45,822 nt of DNA from an uncultured Bacteroidales bacterium (GTDB lineage Bacteria > Bacteroidota > Bacteroidia > Bacteroidales > UBA932). Numbering within the stretch: position 1 is the stretch's first letter; each line of letters starts with the position of its first letter. The notes under the pieces were generated by a model that did no database searches, was not told the DNA's origin, and saw only the letters and a list, made by a program, of their open reading frames with translations. Location: NCBI GenBank assembly GCA_900320365.1, contig ONSC01000002.1, positions 1 through 45,822 of the forward strand. Reading direction: 5' to 3'. Below, piece after piece: positions 8,553-15,997 of the stretch. The translations under genes and the position numbers were made by a program.

Positions 8553-9233
8553 ATGAAAGTTGTGATCAGCGGCTACGGCCGTATGGGACATATGGTTGAG
8601 GCTGCCCTCGCGGCCAAGGGAATTGAATGCGCCGGGGCCAGCGAGGACATCGTCTCCTTCGATGATGATCTCGCCGCTGAGTGCGTCTGCGTCGATTTCA
8701 CGACACCGGACGCTTTCCGGGCCAATTACAAGGCTTTGGCGGACAAATTCAAGGCGGTGGTGGTGGGCACTACCGGCTGGAATGACATAAAGGACGAGGT
8801 CATCGGATATTTCGAGTCGAAAGGTACCCCGATGATTTATTCCTCCAACTACTCGGTGGGAGTCAATGTGCTCTCCGCCGCGGTGGGGCTTGTGGCCAAG
8901 TATCTTGGCCAGGCGGGGGGATATGCCCCGTATATTGTCGAGAAACATCATATCCACAAACTTGACGCTCCGAGTGGCACGGCCAAGTCATTGGCGGCTG
9001 TGGTTAAGGAGAATATGGGCGTGAATCCGGACATCGCCGCTGTGCGTGTCGGGGAGCTCGCCGGCATCCATACCGTGGGATTCGAGGGTGCTGCCGACCG
9101 CATAACCCTCACCCATGAGGCTTTCTCCCGGAAAGGGTTCGCTGAGGGCGCCGTCTTGGCGGCCACTATGACAGAGGGCCTTTCCGGTGTTCATGAGTTC
9201 AAGGAATTGTTTTTCAAAGAATCAACGAAATGA
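8553..9233 (+). CDS. dapB: 4-hydroxy-tetrahydrodipicolinate reductase
   Basis: 226 aa, a short DapB as usual in Bacteroidota. The NAD(P)H-binding motif is VVISGYGRMGHMV (residues 3-15, GxGxxG form). The substrate and catalytic motif EKHHIHKLDAPSGTAKS (about 130-146) contains the catalytic His and Lys. It reduces the product of DapA to tetrahydrodipicolinate in the cytoplasm. The stop overlaps the start of dapA by 4 bp (ATGA), showing translational coupling. Confidence 0.96.
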   Translation: MKVVISGYGRMGHMVEAALAAKGIECAGASEDIVSFDDDLAAECVCVDFTTPDAFRANYKALADKFKAVVVGTTGWNDIKDEVIGYFESKGTPMIYSSNYSVGVNVLSAAVGLVAKYLGQAGGYAPYIVEKHHIHKLDAPSGTAKSLAAVVKENMGVNPDIAAVRVGELAGIHTVGFEGAADRITLTHEAFSRKGFAEGAVLAATMTEGLSGVHEFKELFFKESTK

Positions 9234-10099
9234 CACTTAAAGGATGCGGAACAGCGCTCGCGACTCCGTTCAGAGGCGGCAAGGTAGATTTTGAGGCTTA
9301 CAAGAGGCTTGTCACCAGGCAGGTGGAGGCCGGAATACACTTTCTCGTCCCACTGGGCTCCACGGCCGAGACTCCTTGCTTGGAGAATGACGAGAAGATC
9401 GAGTTATTGAGAATCACCAGGGAGCTTTGCCCGGACCGGCCGGTCGTGGCTGGGGTAGGCACCAATTCTCCCGTCGCCACGATCAAGAATATCAGGCTGT
9501 TGGAGCCTTATGGCCCTGATGCTTGGCTTGTCGTTGTGCCATATTACAACAAACCTACCCAGCAGGGGCTTTATGAATATTTCAAGGCGATCTCCGAATC
9601 CACAGACAAAGGGATCATCTTGTATAACGTCCCCGGCAGGACCGGAACCAACATGACAGCCGAGACGACTCTCCGTTTGGCTGAGCTTCCCGGCGTCATC
9701 GCCGTGAAAGAGGCATCCGGCAAACTTGACCAGATTGAGGAGATCGTCAGGAACCGCCCCGAGGGCTTTAAAGTCCTGAGCGGAAACGACGACCAGACAT
9801 TCCCGATCATGCGCTTCGGCGGTGACGGAGTCATCAGCGTGGCCTCAAATGTGGCTCCTGGGCTCATGGTGGAGATGGTTGGGGCCGCTGCCGCAGAGGA
9901 TTGGACTAAGGCAGAGGCCCTTGACAAGAAGCTTGCACCTCTGTACGACGCTTGTTTTGTCGAGAGCAATCCGATTCCGGCGAAGGCTGCGCTTTCAATC
10001 CTTGGATTCTGTGAGCCGGATATGCGTCTGCCGCTCACGACGGCCGTCCCTTCGACTTTTGACGCTATGGGGAAAGTGTTGGAGGACTTGGGAATATGA
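9230..10099 (+). CDS. dapA: 4-hydroxy-tetrahydrodipicolinate synthase
   Basis: 289 aa class I aldolase of the DHDPS family. The Schiff-base lysine is K160 in GVIAVKEASG and the catalytic tyrosine Y132 in LYNVPGRTG. The pyruvate-binding loop reads GSTAETP, where many bacteria have GTTGES; the A-E-T form is common among Bacteroidota. It condenses pyruvate with aspartate semialdehyde, the committed step to DAP. Overlaps dapB and dapD by 4 bp on each side. Confidence 0.96.
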   Translation: MTLKGCGTALATPFRGGKVDFEAYKRLVTRQVEAGIHFLVPLGSTAETPCLENDEKIELLRITRELCPDRPVVAGVGTNSPVATIKNIRLLEPYGPDAWLVVVPYYNKPTQQGLYEYFKAISESTDKGIILYNVPGRTGTNMTAETTLRLAELPGVIAVKEASGKLDQIEEIVRNRPEGFKVLSGNDDQTFPIMRFGGDGVISVASNVAPGLMVEMVGAAAAEDWTKAEALDKKLAPLYDACFVESNPIPAKAALSILGFCEPDMRLPLTTAVPSTFDAMGKVLEDLGI

Positions 10100-10857
10100 T
10101 GAGTTTCGAGGAAGTTTTGAAGGCTCTTGAGGAGGGTCGTGTCAGGGTCGCGGAAAAGACCGCTGATGGCTGGAAGGTCAACGCCTGGGTCAAGGAAGCG
10201 ATTCTCGAGGGATTCCGGAAAGGCAAGCTTGTAAATATGTCTAAGGAGGAATACCCATTCTTCGACAAGGACACTTTGCCTCTGAGGAAATTTTCCCTTG
10301 ATGACAAGGTCAGGATCGTCCCTGGAGGCAGCAGCGTCAGGTGCGGTTCTTATCTCGCCCCATCTGTGATCATGATGCCTCCTGCGTATGTCAATATCGG
10401 GGCTTATGTTGATTCCGGGACTATGATTGATTCCCACGCCCTTGTGGGTTCATGCGCCCAGGTCGGGAAGAACGTCCATATCTCGGCAGGTACCCAGATC
10501 GGCGGAGTCCTTGAGCCTGCGGGTGCCCTTCCCGTCATCATTGAGGATAACGCTTTTATCGGAGGAAACTGCGGCATTTATGAGGGTACTATAGTCGGTG
10601 AGGCTGCCGTGATAGGCTCTGGTGTTATCCTGACAAAAGGGACCGCCCTTTATGATGCCACTACCGGGGAATATGTCCCTAAATCACCTTCCGGACAGAC
10701 AGTTGTGCCTCCTGGAGCGGTGGTTGTGCCGGGGAGTCGCCCCATCGTGAAAGGACCTGGCAAGGATGCGGGTATCCACGTCAGCACTCCTGTCATAGTC
10801 AAGTATAGGGATGGGAGGACAGATGCCTCTGTCGAATTGGAAACTCTTTTAAGATAA
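10096..10857 (+). CDS. dapD: 2,3,4,5-tetrahydropyridine-2,6-dicarboxylate N-succinyltransferase
   Basis: 253 aa. A helical N-domain (1-90) is followed by a left-handed beta-helix of hexapeptide repeats (about 95-200) with the DapD-specific run PAYVNIGAYVDSGTMIDSHA and GSCAQVGKNVHIS. It succinylates tetrahydrodipicolinate with succinyl-CoA. Its presence shows the acylase branch of DAP synthesis, while many gut Bacteroidota use the direct aminotransferase DapL instead. The succinyl-DAP aminotransferase (DapC/ArgD) is not in the window. An insertion near residues 190-205 (TALYDATTGEYVPKSPSG) is normal for the long DapD form. Confidence 0.93.
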   Translation: MMSFEEVLKALEEGRVRVAEKTADGWKVNAWVKEAILEGFRKGKLVNMSKEEYPFFDKDTLPLRKFSLDDKVRIVPGGSSVRCGSYLAPSVIMMPPAYVNIGAYVDSGTMIDSHALVGSCAQVGKNVHISAGTQIGGVLEPAGALPVIIEDNAFIGGNCGIYEGTIVGEAAVIGSGVILTKGTALYDATTGEYVPKSPSGQTVVPPGAVVVPGSRPIVKGPGKDAGIHVSTPVIVKYRDGRTDASVELETLLR

Positions 10858-10858
10858 G

Positions 10859-11707
10859 ATGTTACAAAAGTTCTTCAAGTATCACGGAGCCGGCAATGAC
10901 TTCTTGTTGGCGGACAACCGGGAAGGTTATCTAAGCTTATCCCGGGATCAGATTCGCCATCTTTGCGACCGTCACACTGGTTTCGGCGCTGACGGAGTGA
11001 TGTTGCTCGAGAAAAGTCTGAAAAAGGACTTCCGGATGGTCTTCTATAATCCTGATGGCAGCGGGGGAATGATGTGTGGCAACGGAGGGCGTTGCATAGT
11101 CGCTTTCGCCGCTGATTTGGGAGTCGTCTCCGGTAATTTTCCGGTCGAGTTCGAGGCTCCTGATGGGCTTCACACCGCCGTCATTCTGAGCGGTGCGAAT
11201 GGTGATGCCCGCCAGATACGTTTGAAAATGAAGGAAGTCACTGGGGTTAAGGAATATCCGGACGATAACGCATTTTTCCTTGACACCGGCACCCGACATC
11301 TTGTCATATTTGTCAAGGGGTTGGATGATTATCCCGTCAAGGAGCAAGGGAGAATCCTACGTCAGGATCCCCGGTTCGCTCCCGAGGGGACTAACGTCAA
11401 CTTCGTCGAGCCTGTCATTCTGAGCGAAGCGAAGAGTCTTCTTCGAGTACGCACTTTCGAGAAAGGAGTTGAGGATGAGACTTTGGCTTGTGGTACGGGA
11501 ATTGTTGCCACGGCTATAGCCGCTTCCCGCAAAGGAATCCCAGGCAAGACCGCTCCGGACGGGCGTGTCTCTTATGATGTGCGCGCCTCCATCTCAGATT
11601 TGAAGGTGGATTTCATCCCTTCCGGTCAAGGCTCCGGATTCCAGGCGACGGATGTGTGGCTGACTGGACCGGCTGAGATAGTCGGGACTGTTGAGTGTTT
11701 TTTATAG
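10859..11707 (+). CDS. dapF: Diaminopimelate epimerase with two repeat-derived loops
   Basis: 282 aa. Converts LL-DAP to meso-DAP. Both catalytic cysteines are visible, in MMCGNGGRC (N-half) and ETLACGTG (C-half), as is the N-terminal KYHGAGNDF. Two short surface stretches deviate from the family: residues 107-116 (AVILSGANGD) and 185-195 (PVILSEAKSLL). The second replaces the usual short loop between NFVE and RVRTFE. Both are encoded, in the same frame, by copies of a GTCATTCTGAGCG repeat (11180 and 11414). Because the active-site motifs are intact the enzyme should be functional. It follows dapD by 1 bp and closes the biosynthetic part of the operon. Confidence 0.94.
   Translation: MLQKFFKYHGAGNDFLLADNREGYLSLSRDQIRHLCDRHTGFGADGVMLLEKSLKKDFRMVFYNPDGSGGMMCGNGGRCIVAFAADLGVVSGNFPVEFEAPDGLHTAVILSGANGDARQIRLKMKEVTGVKEYPDDNAFFLDTGTRHLVIFVKGLDDYPVKEQGRILRQDPRFAPEGTNVNFVEPVILSEAKSLLRVRTFEKGVEDETLACGTGIVATAIAASRKGIPGKTAPDGRVSYDVRASISDLKVDFIPSGQGSGFQATDVWLTGPAEIVGTVECFL
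11180..11199 (+). repeat. Diverged copy of the GTCATTCTGAGCG element in dapF
   Basis: GTCATTCTGAGCGGTGCGAA matches the copy at 11414 at 18 of 20 positions. It starts at codon 108 in phase 0 and gives VILSGAN, compared with VILSEAK at the second copy. Confidence 0.55.
11414..11440 (+). repeat. GTCATTCTGAGCG element, in-frame copy in dapF
   Basis: GTCATTCTGAGCGAAGCGAA followed by GAGTCTT. It starts at codon 186 in phase 0. I recall the same sequence as a dispersed repeat in several bacterial phyla. Here it lengthens the loop between two conserved strands of DapF by about four residues. Confidence 0.65.
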
Positions 11708-11726
11708 GATTATCAATCATCAAATT

Positions 11727-12482
11727 ATGAGAATTTCATTTAAGTTATCCCTCGCCGCCTTGATTGTTTTGGCAGCGGTATCATGTAAGGAACCACAGCG
11801 TTCCACCGCTAATTTTGTGCAAGTCACATCGTTCGAGATGGATGAGATTTCTGTCGAGACGTATTATCATGACGGCATCTTGTTCGCCCCGCTGTTGACA
11901 TGGGACGATGTGTGCTACTACAATTCATCCTCAGATGATCTCAATACTGGCTTCCATGGTGGTTTCAAGGTCTCTGTGCGAAAAGCGGACGATGATACCT
12001 CCGAGGAGCTGGCCATGGTCACCGCCGCCGACCCAGTGGGAGGAGCGAATGGGAGTAAGGGGTACATGGTTTTCAAACAGACCTCCTCAATGCCGGAGAC
12101 AAGCATTGATTACCGCCTCACCGGTTTTTACACCGCCGCTGTGTCCTCTTACGGATGTGATGTGTGTAATACTTTGTATAATAAACGTTTGGGCGAAGAA
12201 GGCCTTATATCTCCAGGTGACTATCTCAAAGTCAAAATAGAGTTCTACAAGGGCACAGCTCTTTTGGGCTCAGTTGAGAAGTACCTGATTGATTACACTA
12301 CCGTGACTGAACCCAAGATGGAGAACGAGTGGGTCGGATGGAAAATGACAAGTGACACAGGGAATTCTTCAGCCGTCTCCGGTTTCGACGCCGCAAAGAT
12401 CACTGTCGAGTCCTCAGGGGCCCACATAGACCCTTCTTTCTGCTTGGACAACTACTGTGTCCATATGAACGTGGAGTATTAA
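11727..12482 (+). CDS. Putative lipoprotein of unknown function
   Basis: 251 aa from the ATG at 11727; a longer frame from 11691 would overlap dapF and spoil the signal peptide. MRISFKLSLAALIVLAAVSC is a clear lipoprotein signal with Cys20. The mature part is probably a beta-rich domain with the pattern GGFKVSVRKADD, GSKGYMVF and, near the end, DNYCVHMNVEY. This resembles DUF4465-type proteins of Bacteroidota, but I cannot assign it firmly. It begins 19 bp after dapF and so is probably read through from the dap operon; nothing suggests a role in lysine synthesis. It converges on the next gene with only 5 bp between stops. Confidence 0.7.
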   Translation: MRISFKLSLAALIVLAAVSCKEPQRSTANFVQVTSFEMDEISVETYYHDGILFAPLLTWDDVCYYNSSSDDLNTGFHGGFKVSVRKADDDTSEELAMVTAADPVGGANGSKGYMVFKQTSSMPETSIDYRLTGFYTAAVSSYGCDVCNTLYNKRLGEEGLISPGDYLKVKIEFYKGTALLGSVEKYLIDYTTVTEPKMENEWVGWKMTSDTGNSSAVSGFDAAKITVESSGAHIDPSFCLDNYCVHMNVEY

Positions 12483-12487
12483 CTCCT

Positions 12488-14689
12488 TTACCACGAGATC
12501 TTGACCCGGACTCCATCCGGGTTGTTCACGTGACTTACAAGATATGTGCTTCCGACCTCGTCCCAAAGGGCGGGGTCTATTGTTTCCTCCCCGTCCACAA
12601 TGACGCTTGAAGGCTTTTGTGGCAACAGCACCCTGGTGGCACAGACCGTCTCTGCCGGCCCTTTAGCTGTCCATGAGAACGCGCGTCCTTTCTTGTTGGT
12701 GTCGTATGCCCTTCCTGCCATGGCTAGGATGGAAGGTGCTTTTGGAGCGTTGTCTATGTTGTAAAGGAATCCTTGCCCACCAGGCATGACAGTTTTGCTG
12801 GTGAGGACAGGGAGGGAAGGGTCGTAAAGGTCTATCAGGCGTCCTGACAATACGACGGGCTCATCGCTGACGCTTTCGTCCATCACTGCCACTAACTCGT
12901 ATGGACCTCTCGTCAACCTCAGGTTATTCTTGAATACGAGTTCACCTCCGCTTTCGGAATACATTCTGGTGACAGATTCTAAGAATCCCTTATCTGAGTC
13001 TCCATCCAGGACAAATTCCTTTGGATCCTGCCTTATGATCCTGACAGAACCCGACCCGAAAACATATTCACCCTCTGGTGCTCCCGGCTCAATTCCCATG
13101 AGTGAGAACAAATGGTCTGAAGGGGCGTTGTAGCTATTCCCGCCCGTGTTCCACCATTCCTTCACCTTTTGGAAAGGATCCGTGTCTCTTCCGCAGTACA
13201 CGAGTCTTCCACCTTGCCTTACCCATTCGGCTATATGCACATGAGCCTCAGAGTCCATCGGCTTCATGTTGGAGTAGGTCATTACAAGAACCTTGACATC
13301 CTCGAAAGCCTTCTCATGCCCGGTGTTCTCGATGTGGGTTATACCTATTGGGACACCTCTTTTAAGGAGGGGCATCGCCATTCCGAAGAAGTCGGCCAAA
13401 CCAGGATCGTCATATCCTTCGTGAGTAGGGAAACGCTGGAACATCAAGGAGTTGCCCATCAGCACGCTTATTCCTTGACTGCCGGAGACCTTGTTCTTTG
13501 AGACTGGAATATTCTCCAGGCTTCCTGTCATCACCTGCATCATTGTGGAATAGTCTGATGGAATCTTTATCATCTCATCGCTTCCGGCGCTTTTCGGATA
13601 GAGCCTCCCATAGATTCTCTCTGGCCATGGCATGATCTCATAATCAGCTATTTCCGGATGGAGAAGCTGGGCGGTGAAAGTGGCGTGATAATTCTTCTTG
13701 TAGTCATCCCAGTCACGTGTACCGTCCTCGATCGGATCCGTGAGGAACCACACCCGGCGCCCTGTAGGAGCTGTCATTGAGGCCATGCAAGTATATTCAA
13801 GATACGCTGTCTCAAATGTACGCTCCTTGTATATCCCGTTCAGGTGGTTGGGTACTCTTGAGGTCCCGGTCCAGACTTGCGCTATGTAACCGTCTACCCC
13901 CTTCATTGAGGCCAAGCTGGCCTCAGGGCTCACTATTTCCCACTGTGAATAGTTGATCAGCGAGTGGGTCGGAACGTAGCACTTCACTTCCATTCCTTTG
14001 CACCGGCCGTATTCCTTGGCATAGGTCGTGACATCGTCCAGTGCCCTGTAGTAGAGGTGGTACTTTAGTTTGTTGGAGAGATATGTCGCCTCCGGCGATT
14101 CGTCCTGAGGCCTCCAAGGCTCCCCGTAATAATCCATCCACTCTCTCTTGAAAGCCTCACTGTAGCCTCCCCGGTTCCAGAATTCCGGCTCCTCAAAGTA
14201 CAGTGACTCGATTCCGGCATCGATGACCCTATTGACCTGGCTCTCTTTGAAGTATTCAAGAAAACTCATGGTCGGGACTATGTAGGGGACCATCTTCCCG
14301 TGCCAGATTGTGTCTCCGTCCGCTTGCATTTGGCCTTCGTCGAGGTGAGTGGCACCGTCCCACTTGCCAGTGAAATAGTCTACGTAGCCTCCCCAGGCGA
14401 TTCCGGTCATGAAATCAACCCGGTAGCCTCTCTCCTTCCAGGTGCGGATCCGGTTCTCGACAGCTGAGACACCTTCAGGGCCGTCCTCTTCCAGGCTTTT
14501 CCCCGCACCATAGACCATCACGGCGTCCGCCCTGGTGTCGATGGCCGGGCTCCATGACTTTGAGGTTTGGAAAGTGGTTTTAACCCTGTCGTTACTGACA
14601 TTCCCTACAGGAGAAGCGCACGAAAACAGAAAAACCAAGGTCGTGAGTGTCATCACGGCCTTGGCTTCCCAAGTGTGTGTCATTTTCAT
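12488..14689 (-). CDS. Glycoside-hydrolase-like lipoprotein, 733 aa
   Basis: Lipoprotein signal with Cys24 (FLFSC). Residues about 55-400 look like a (beta/alpha)8 glycosidase-like barrel, with an acidic cluster YFEEPEFWNR after a strand that could supply a catalytic Glu. Residues about 465-565 resemble the glutamine-amidotransferase-like domain found in GH42-type enzymes (VLVMTYSNMKPMD..., WVRQGGRLVYCG). The C-terminus is beta-rich. I cannot name the GH family. It overlaps the stop of the aldolase gene by one base (TAATG), so it belongs to the sugar-catabolic unit downstream of rpsP-rimM and probably releases, at the cell surface or in the periplasm, the sugar those enzymes break down. Confidence 0.65.
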   Translation of the reverse strand: MKMTHTWEAKAVMTLTTLVFLFSCASPVGNVSNDRVKTTFQTSKSWSPAIDTRADAVMVYGAGKSLEEDGPEGVSAVENRIRTWKERGYRVDFMTGIAWGGYVDYFTGKWDGATHLDEGQMQADGDTIWHGKMVPYIVPTMSFLEYFKESQVNRVIDAGIESLYFEEPEFWNRGGYSEAFKREWMDYYGEPWRPQDESPEATYLSNKLKYHLYYRALDDVTTYAKEYGRCKGMEVKCYVPTHSLINYSQWEIVSPEASLASMKGVDGYIAQVWTGTSRVPNHLNGIYKERTFETAYLEYTCMASMTAPTGRRVWFLTDPIEDGTRDWDDYKKNYHATFTAQLLHPEIADYEIMPWPERIYGRLYPKSAGSDEMIKIPSDYSTMMQVMTGSLENIPVSKNKVSGSQGISVLMGNSLMFQRFPTHEGYDDPGLADFFGMAMPLLKRGVPIGITHIENTGHEKAFEDVKVLVMTYSNMKPMDSEAHVHIAEWVRQGGRLVYCGRDTDPFQKVKEWWNTGGNSYNAPSDHLFSLMGIEPGAPEGEYVFGSGSVRIIRQDPKEFVLDGDSDKGFLESVTRMYSESGGELVFKNNLRLTRGPYELVAVMDESVSDEPVVLSGRLIDLYDPSLPVLTSKTVMPGGQGFLYNIDNAPKAPSILAMAGRAYDTNKKGRAFSWTAKGPAETVCATRVLLPQKPSSVIVDGEETIDPALWDEVGSTYLVSHVNNPDGVRVKISW

Positions 14690-15996
14690 TATTCCCCGAC
14701 GTGGAAAGCGACTCTGAGGTCCTCGATCTCGGCATCGGTGATAGGCTTTAAAGAGCCCAACGGAGCGGCGAGAATCAGGGATCTGGCGCTGAAATCAGCG
14801 ACCTCGAGACGGTCGAAAGTGTTAATCAGTTTGTCACCGGTGACCACGACCGAGTCATTCTCCAGCATCACGAAAGGCCTGTGGCGGAACTCGTCTGCGA
14901 GTTTGGAGAGACGCTCGTCGTACTGGCTTCCGAATGGGAAGGTAGGGATGTCCTGGAGGAATATCCAGCTCTCAGGAATCGTCCGTACATCAAAGTTAAC
15001 TCCTGTGGTGCAGAACCCCATCAGGGCTGGGGACTGGGTCAGGATGATGGAGTTGACTTTGGGATTGCGGCGATATATCTCGTAGTGGAGAGCCACGGAG
15101 CGGCTCGCCATTTTTCCTGCCTCTACCATCCCGTCTTTGACCTGCACGATGTCCTCTGGATCAATGTCCCAACGCTGAACGTTGGAAGGGGTGATCAGGA
15201 AGTCGTTGCCTTTCCACCTGACTGACGCGGTACCGTATGAGCTGCACATCAGACCCTGTGAGCAAGCTCTGCGAACAATCTGGCAGATTTCTGTCCTTAT
15301 CGCTCGCTCCTCGGAAGGATGGGTGACATTCATGAAGTGCTCGAATGGGGTGTTTACCGCCATCTCGTGCTTGTTTATCTGCTCTTCTGTCAGGTATTTA
15401 GGCTCACCGAGGGTCTTGGCGTTGAGGATGGTGCGGGCGCATAGCTCCAGAGTCTCGAAACGCTGGTAAGCGTCGGCGATATCCTCTCCGAACAGTACCA
15501 CACCGTGGTTTTCCATTATGACGGCCTTATAGTCGGGATTCTTCTTGAACTCCTCCACTATCTTTTTGCCGAGCAACTCGCTACCCGGAAGGGCATATTC
15601 TGCGAAACCTACGGGTCCGCAGACAGCCCTCGCCTGAGGGATTATGCTGGTGTCGGGAATCTGATGGACCACGCTGAAAGTGACAAGTCCCGGAGGATGT
15701 GCATGGATCACTGAGTGGGCCTTCGGATTCATCTTGTAGATGGCCTTATGGAAAGGATATTCCGAAGACGGCCTGTGAGGCCCTACTATAGTCCCGTCCG
15801 CCTTGACACACATTATGTCAGACGGAGTCAAGGAACCCTTATCTATTCCCGCAGGGGTGATCCACATGTCTCCGTTGCTGTCCATGATGGACAAGTTTCC
15901 TCCGGAAGTGGTTGTCATACCACTGCGATAGATCCTGCCGATGATGATAGCGATCTGCTCGGCGGGATGCATCAATTTGATATCCAGTTGTTTCAT
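14689..15996 (-). CDS. Tandem class II aldolase/adducin-domain protein
   Basis: 435 aa from the ATG at 15996, 1 bp after the previous stop; a TTG-start extension overlapping it is less likely. Two class II aldolase folds follow one another. Domain 1 (1-205) is complete: GGNLS, catalytic E79 (SSEYPFH), zinc ligands H98 and H100 (IHAHPP) and H164 (ENHG). Domain 2 (about 230-435) keeps the fold pattern but has T-Q-S (320-322) in place of H-A-H, N-D (380-381) in place of N-H, and Ser in place of the catalytic Glu, so it cannot bind zinc in the known way. Domain 1 probably splits a sugar-1-phosphate such as rhamnulose or fuculose 1-phosphate into dihydroxyacetone phosphate and lactaldehyde; the exact substrate is inferred from the neighbouring fusion gene. 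Confidence 0.8.
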   Translation of the reverse strand: MKQLDIKLMHPAEQIAIIIGRIYRSGMTTTSGGNLSIMDSNGDMWITPAGIDKGSLTPSDIMCVKADGTIVGPHRPSSEYPFHKAIYKMNPKAHSVIHAHPPGLVTFSVVHQIPDTSIIPQARAVCGPVGFAEYALPGSELLGKKIVEEFKKNPDYKAVIMENHGVVLFGEDIADAYQRFETLELCARTILNAKTLGEPKYLTEEQINKHEMAVNTPFEHFMNVTHPSEERAIRTEICQIVRRACSQGLMCSSYGTASVRWKGNDFLITPSNVQRWDIDPEDIVQVKDGMVEAGKMASRSVALHYEIYRRNPKVNSIILTQSPALMGFCTTGVNFDVRTIPESWIFLQDIPTFPFGSQYDERLSKLADEFRHRPFVMLENDSVVVTGDKLINTFDRLEVADFSARSLILAAPLGSLKPITDAEIEDLRVAFHVGE

Positions 15997-15997
15997 A

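Noticed and set aside
9773..9795. CCTGAGCGGAAACGAC in dapA resembling the GTCATCCTGAGC element
   Set aside because: It encodes KVLSGNDD, a conserved DapA motif, and lacks the GTCAT start; the similarity follows from the protein sequence.
9571..10437. 288-aa open frame on the minus strand
   Set aside because: It lies opposite dapA and dapD, both clearly coding, and shows no conserved motif.
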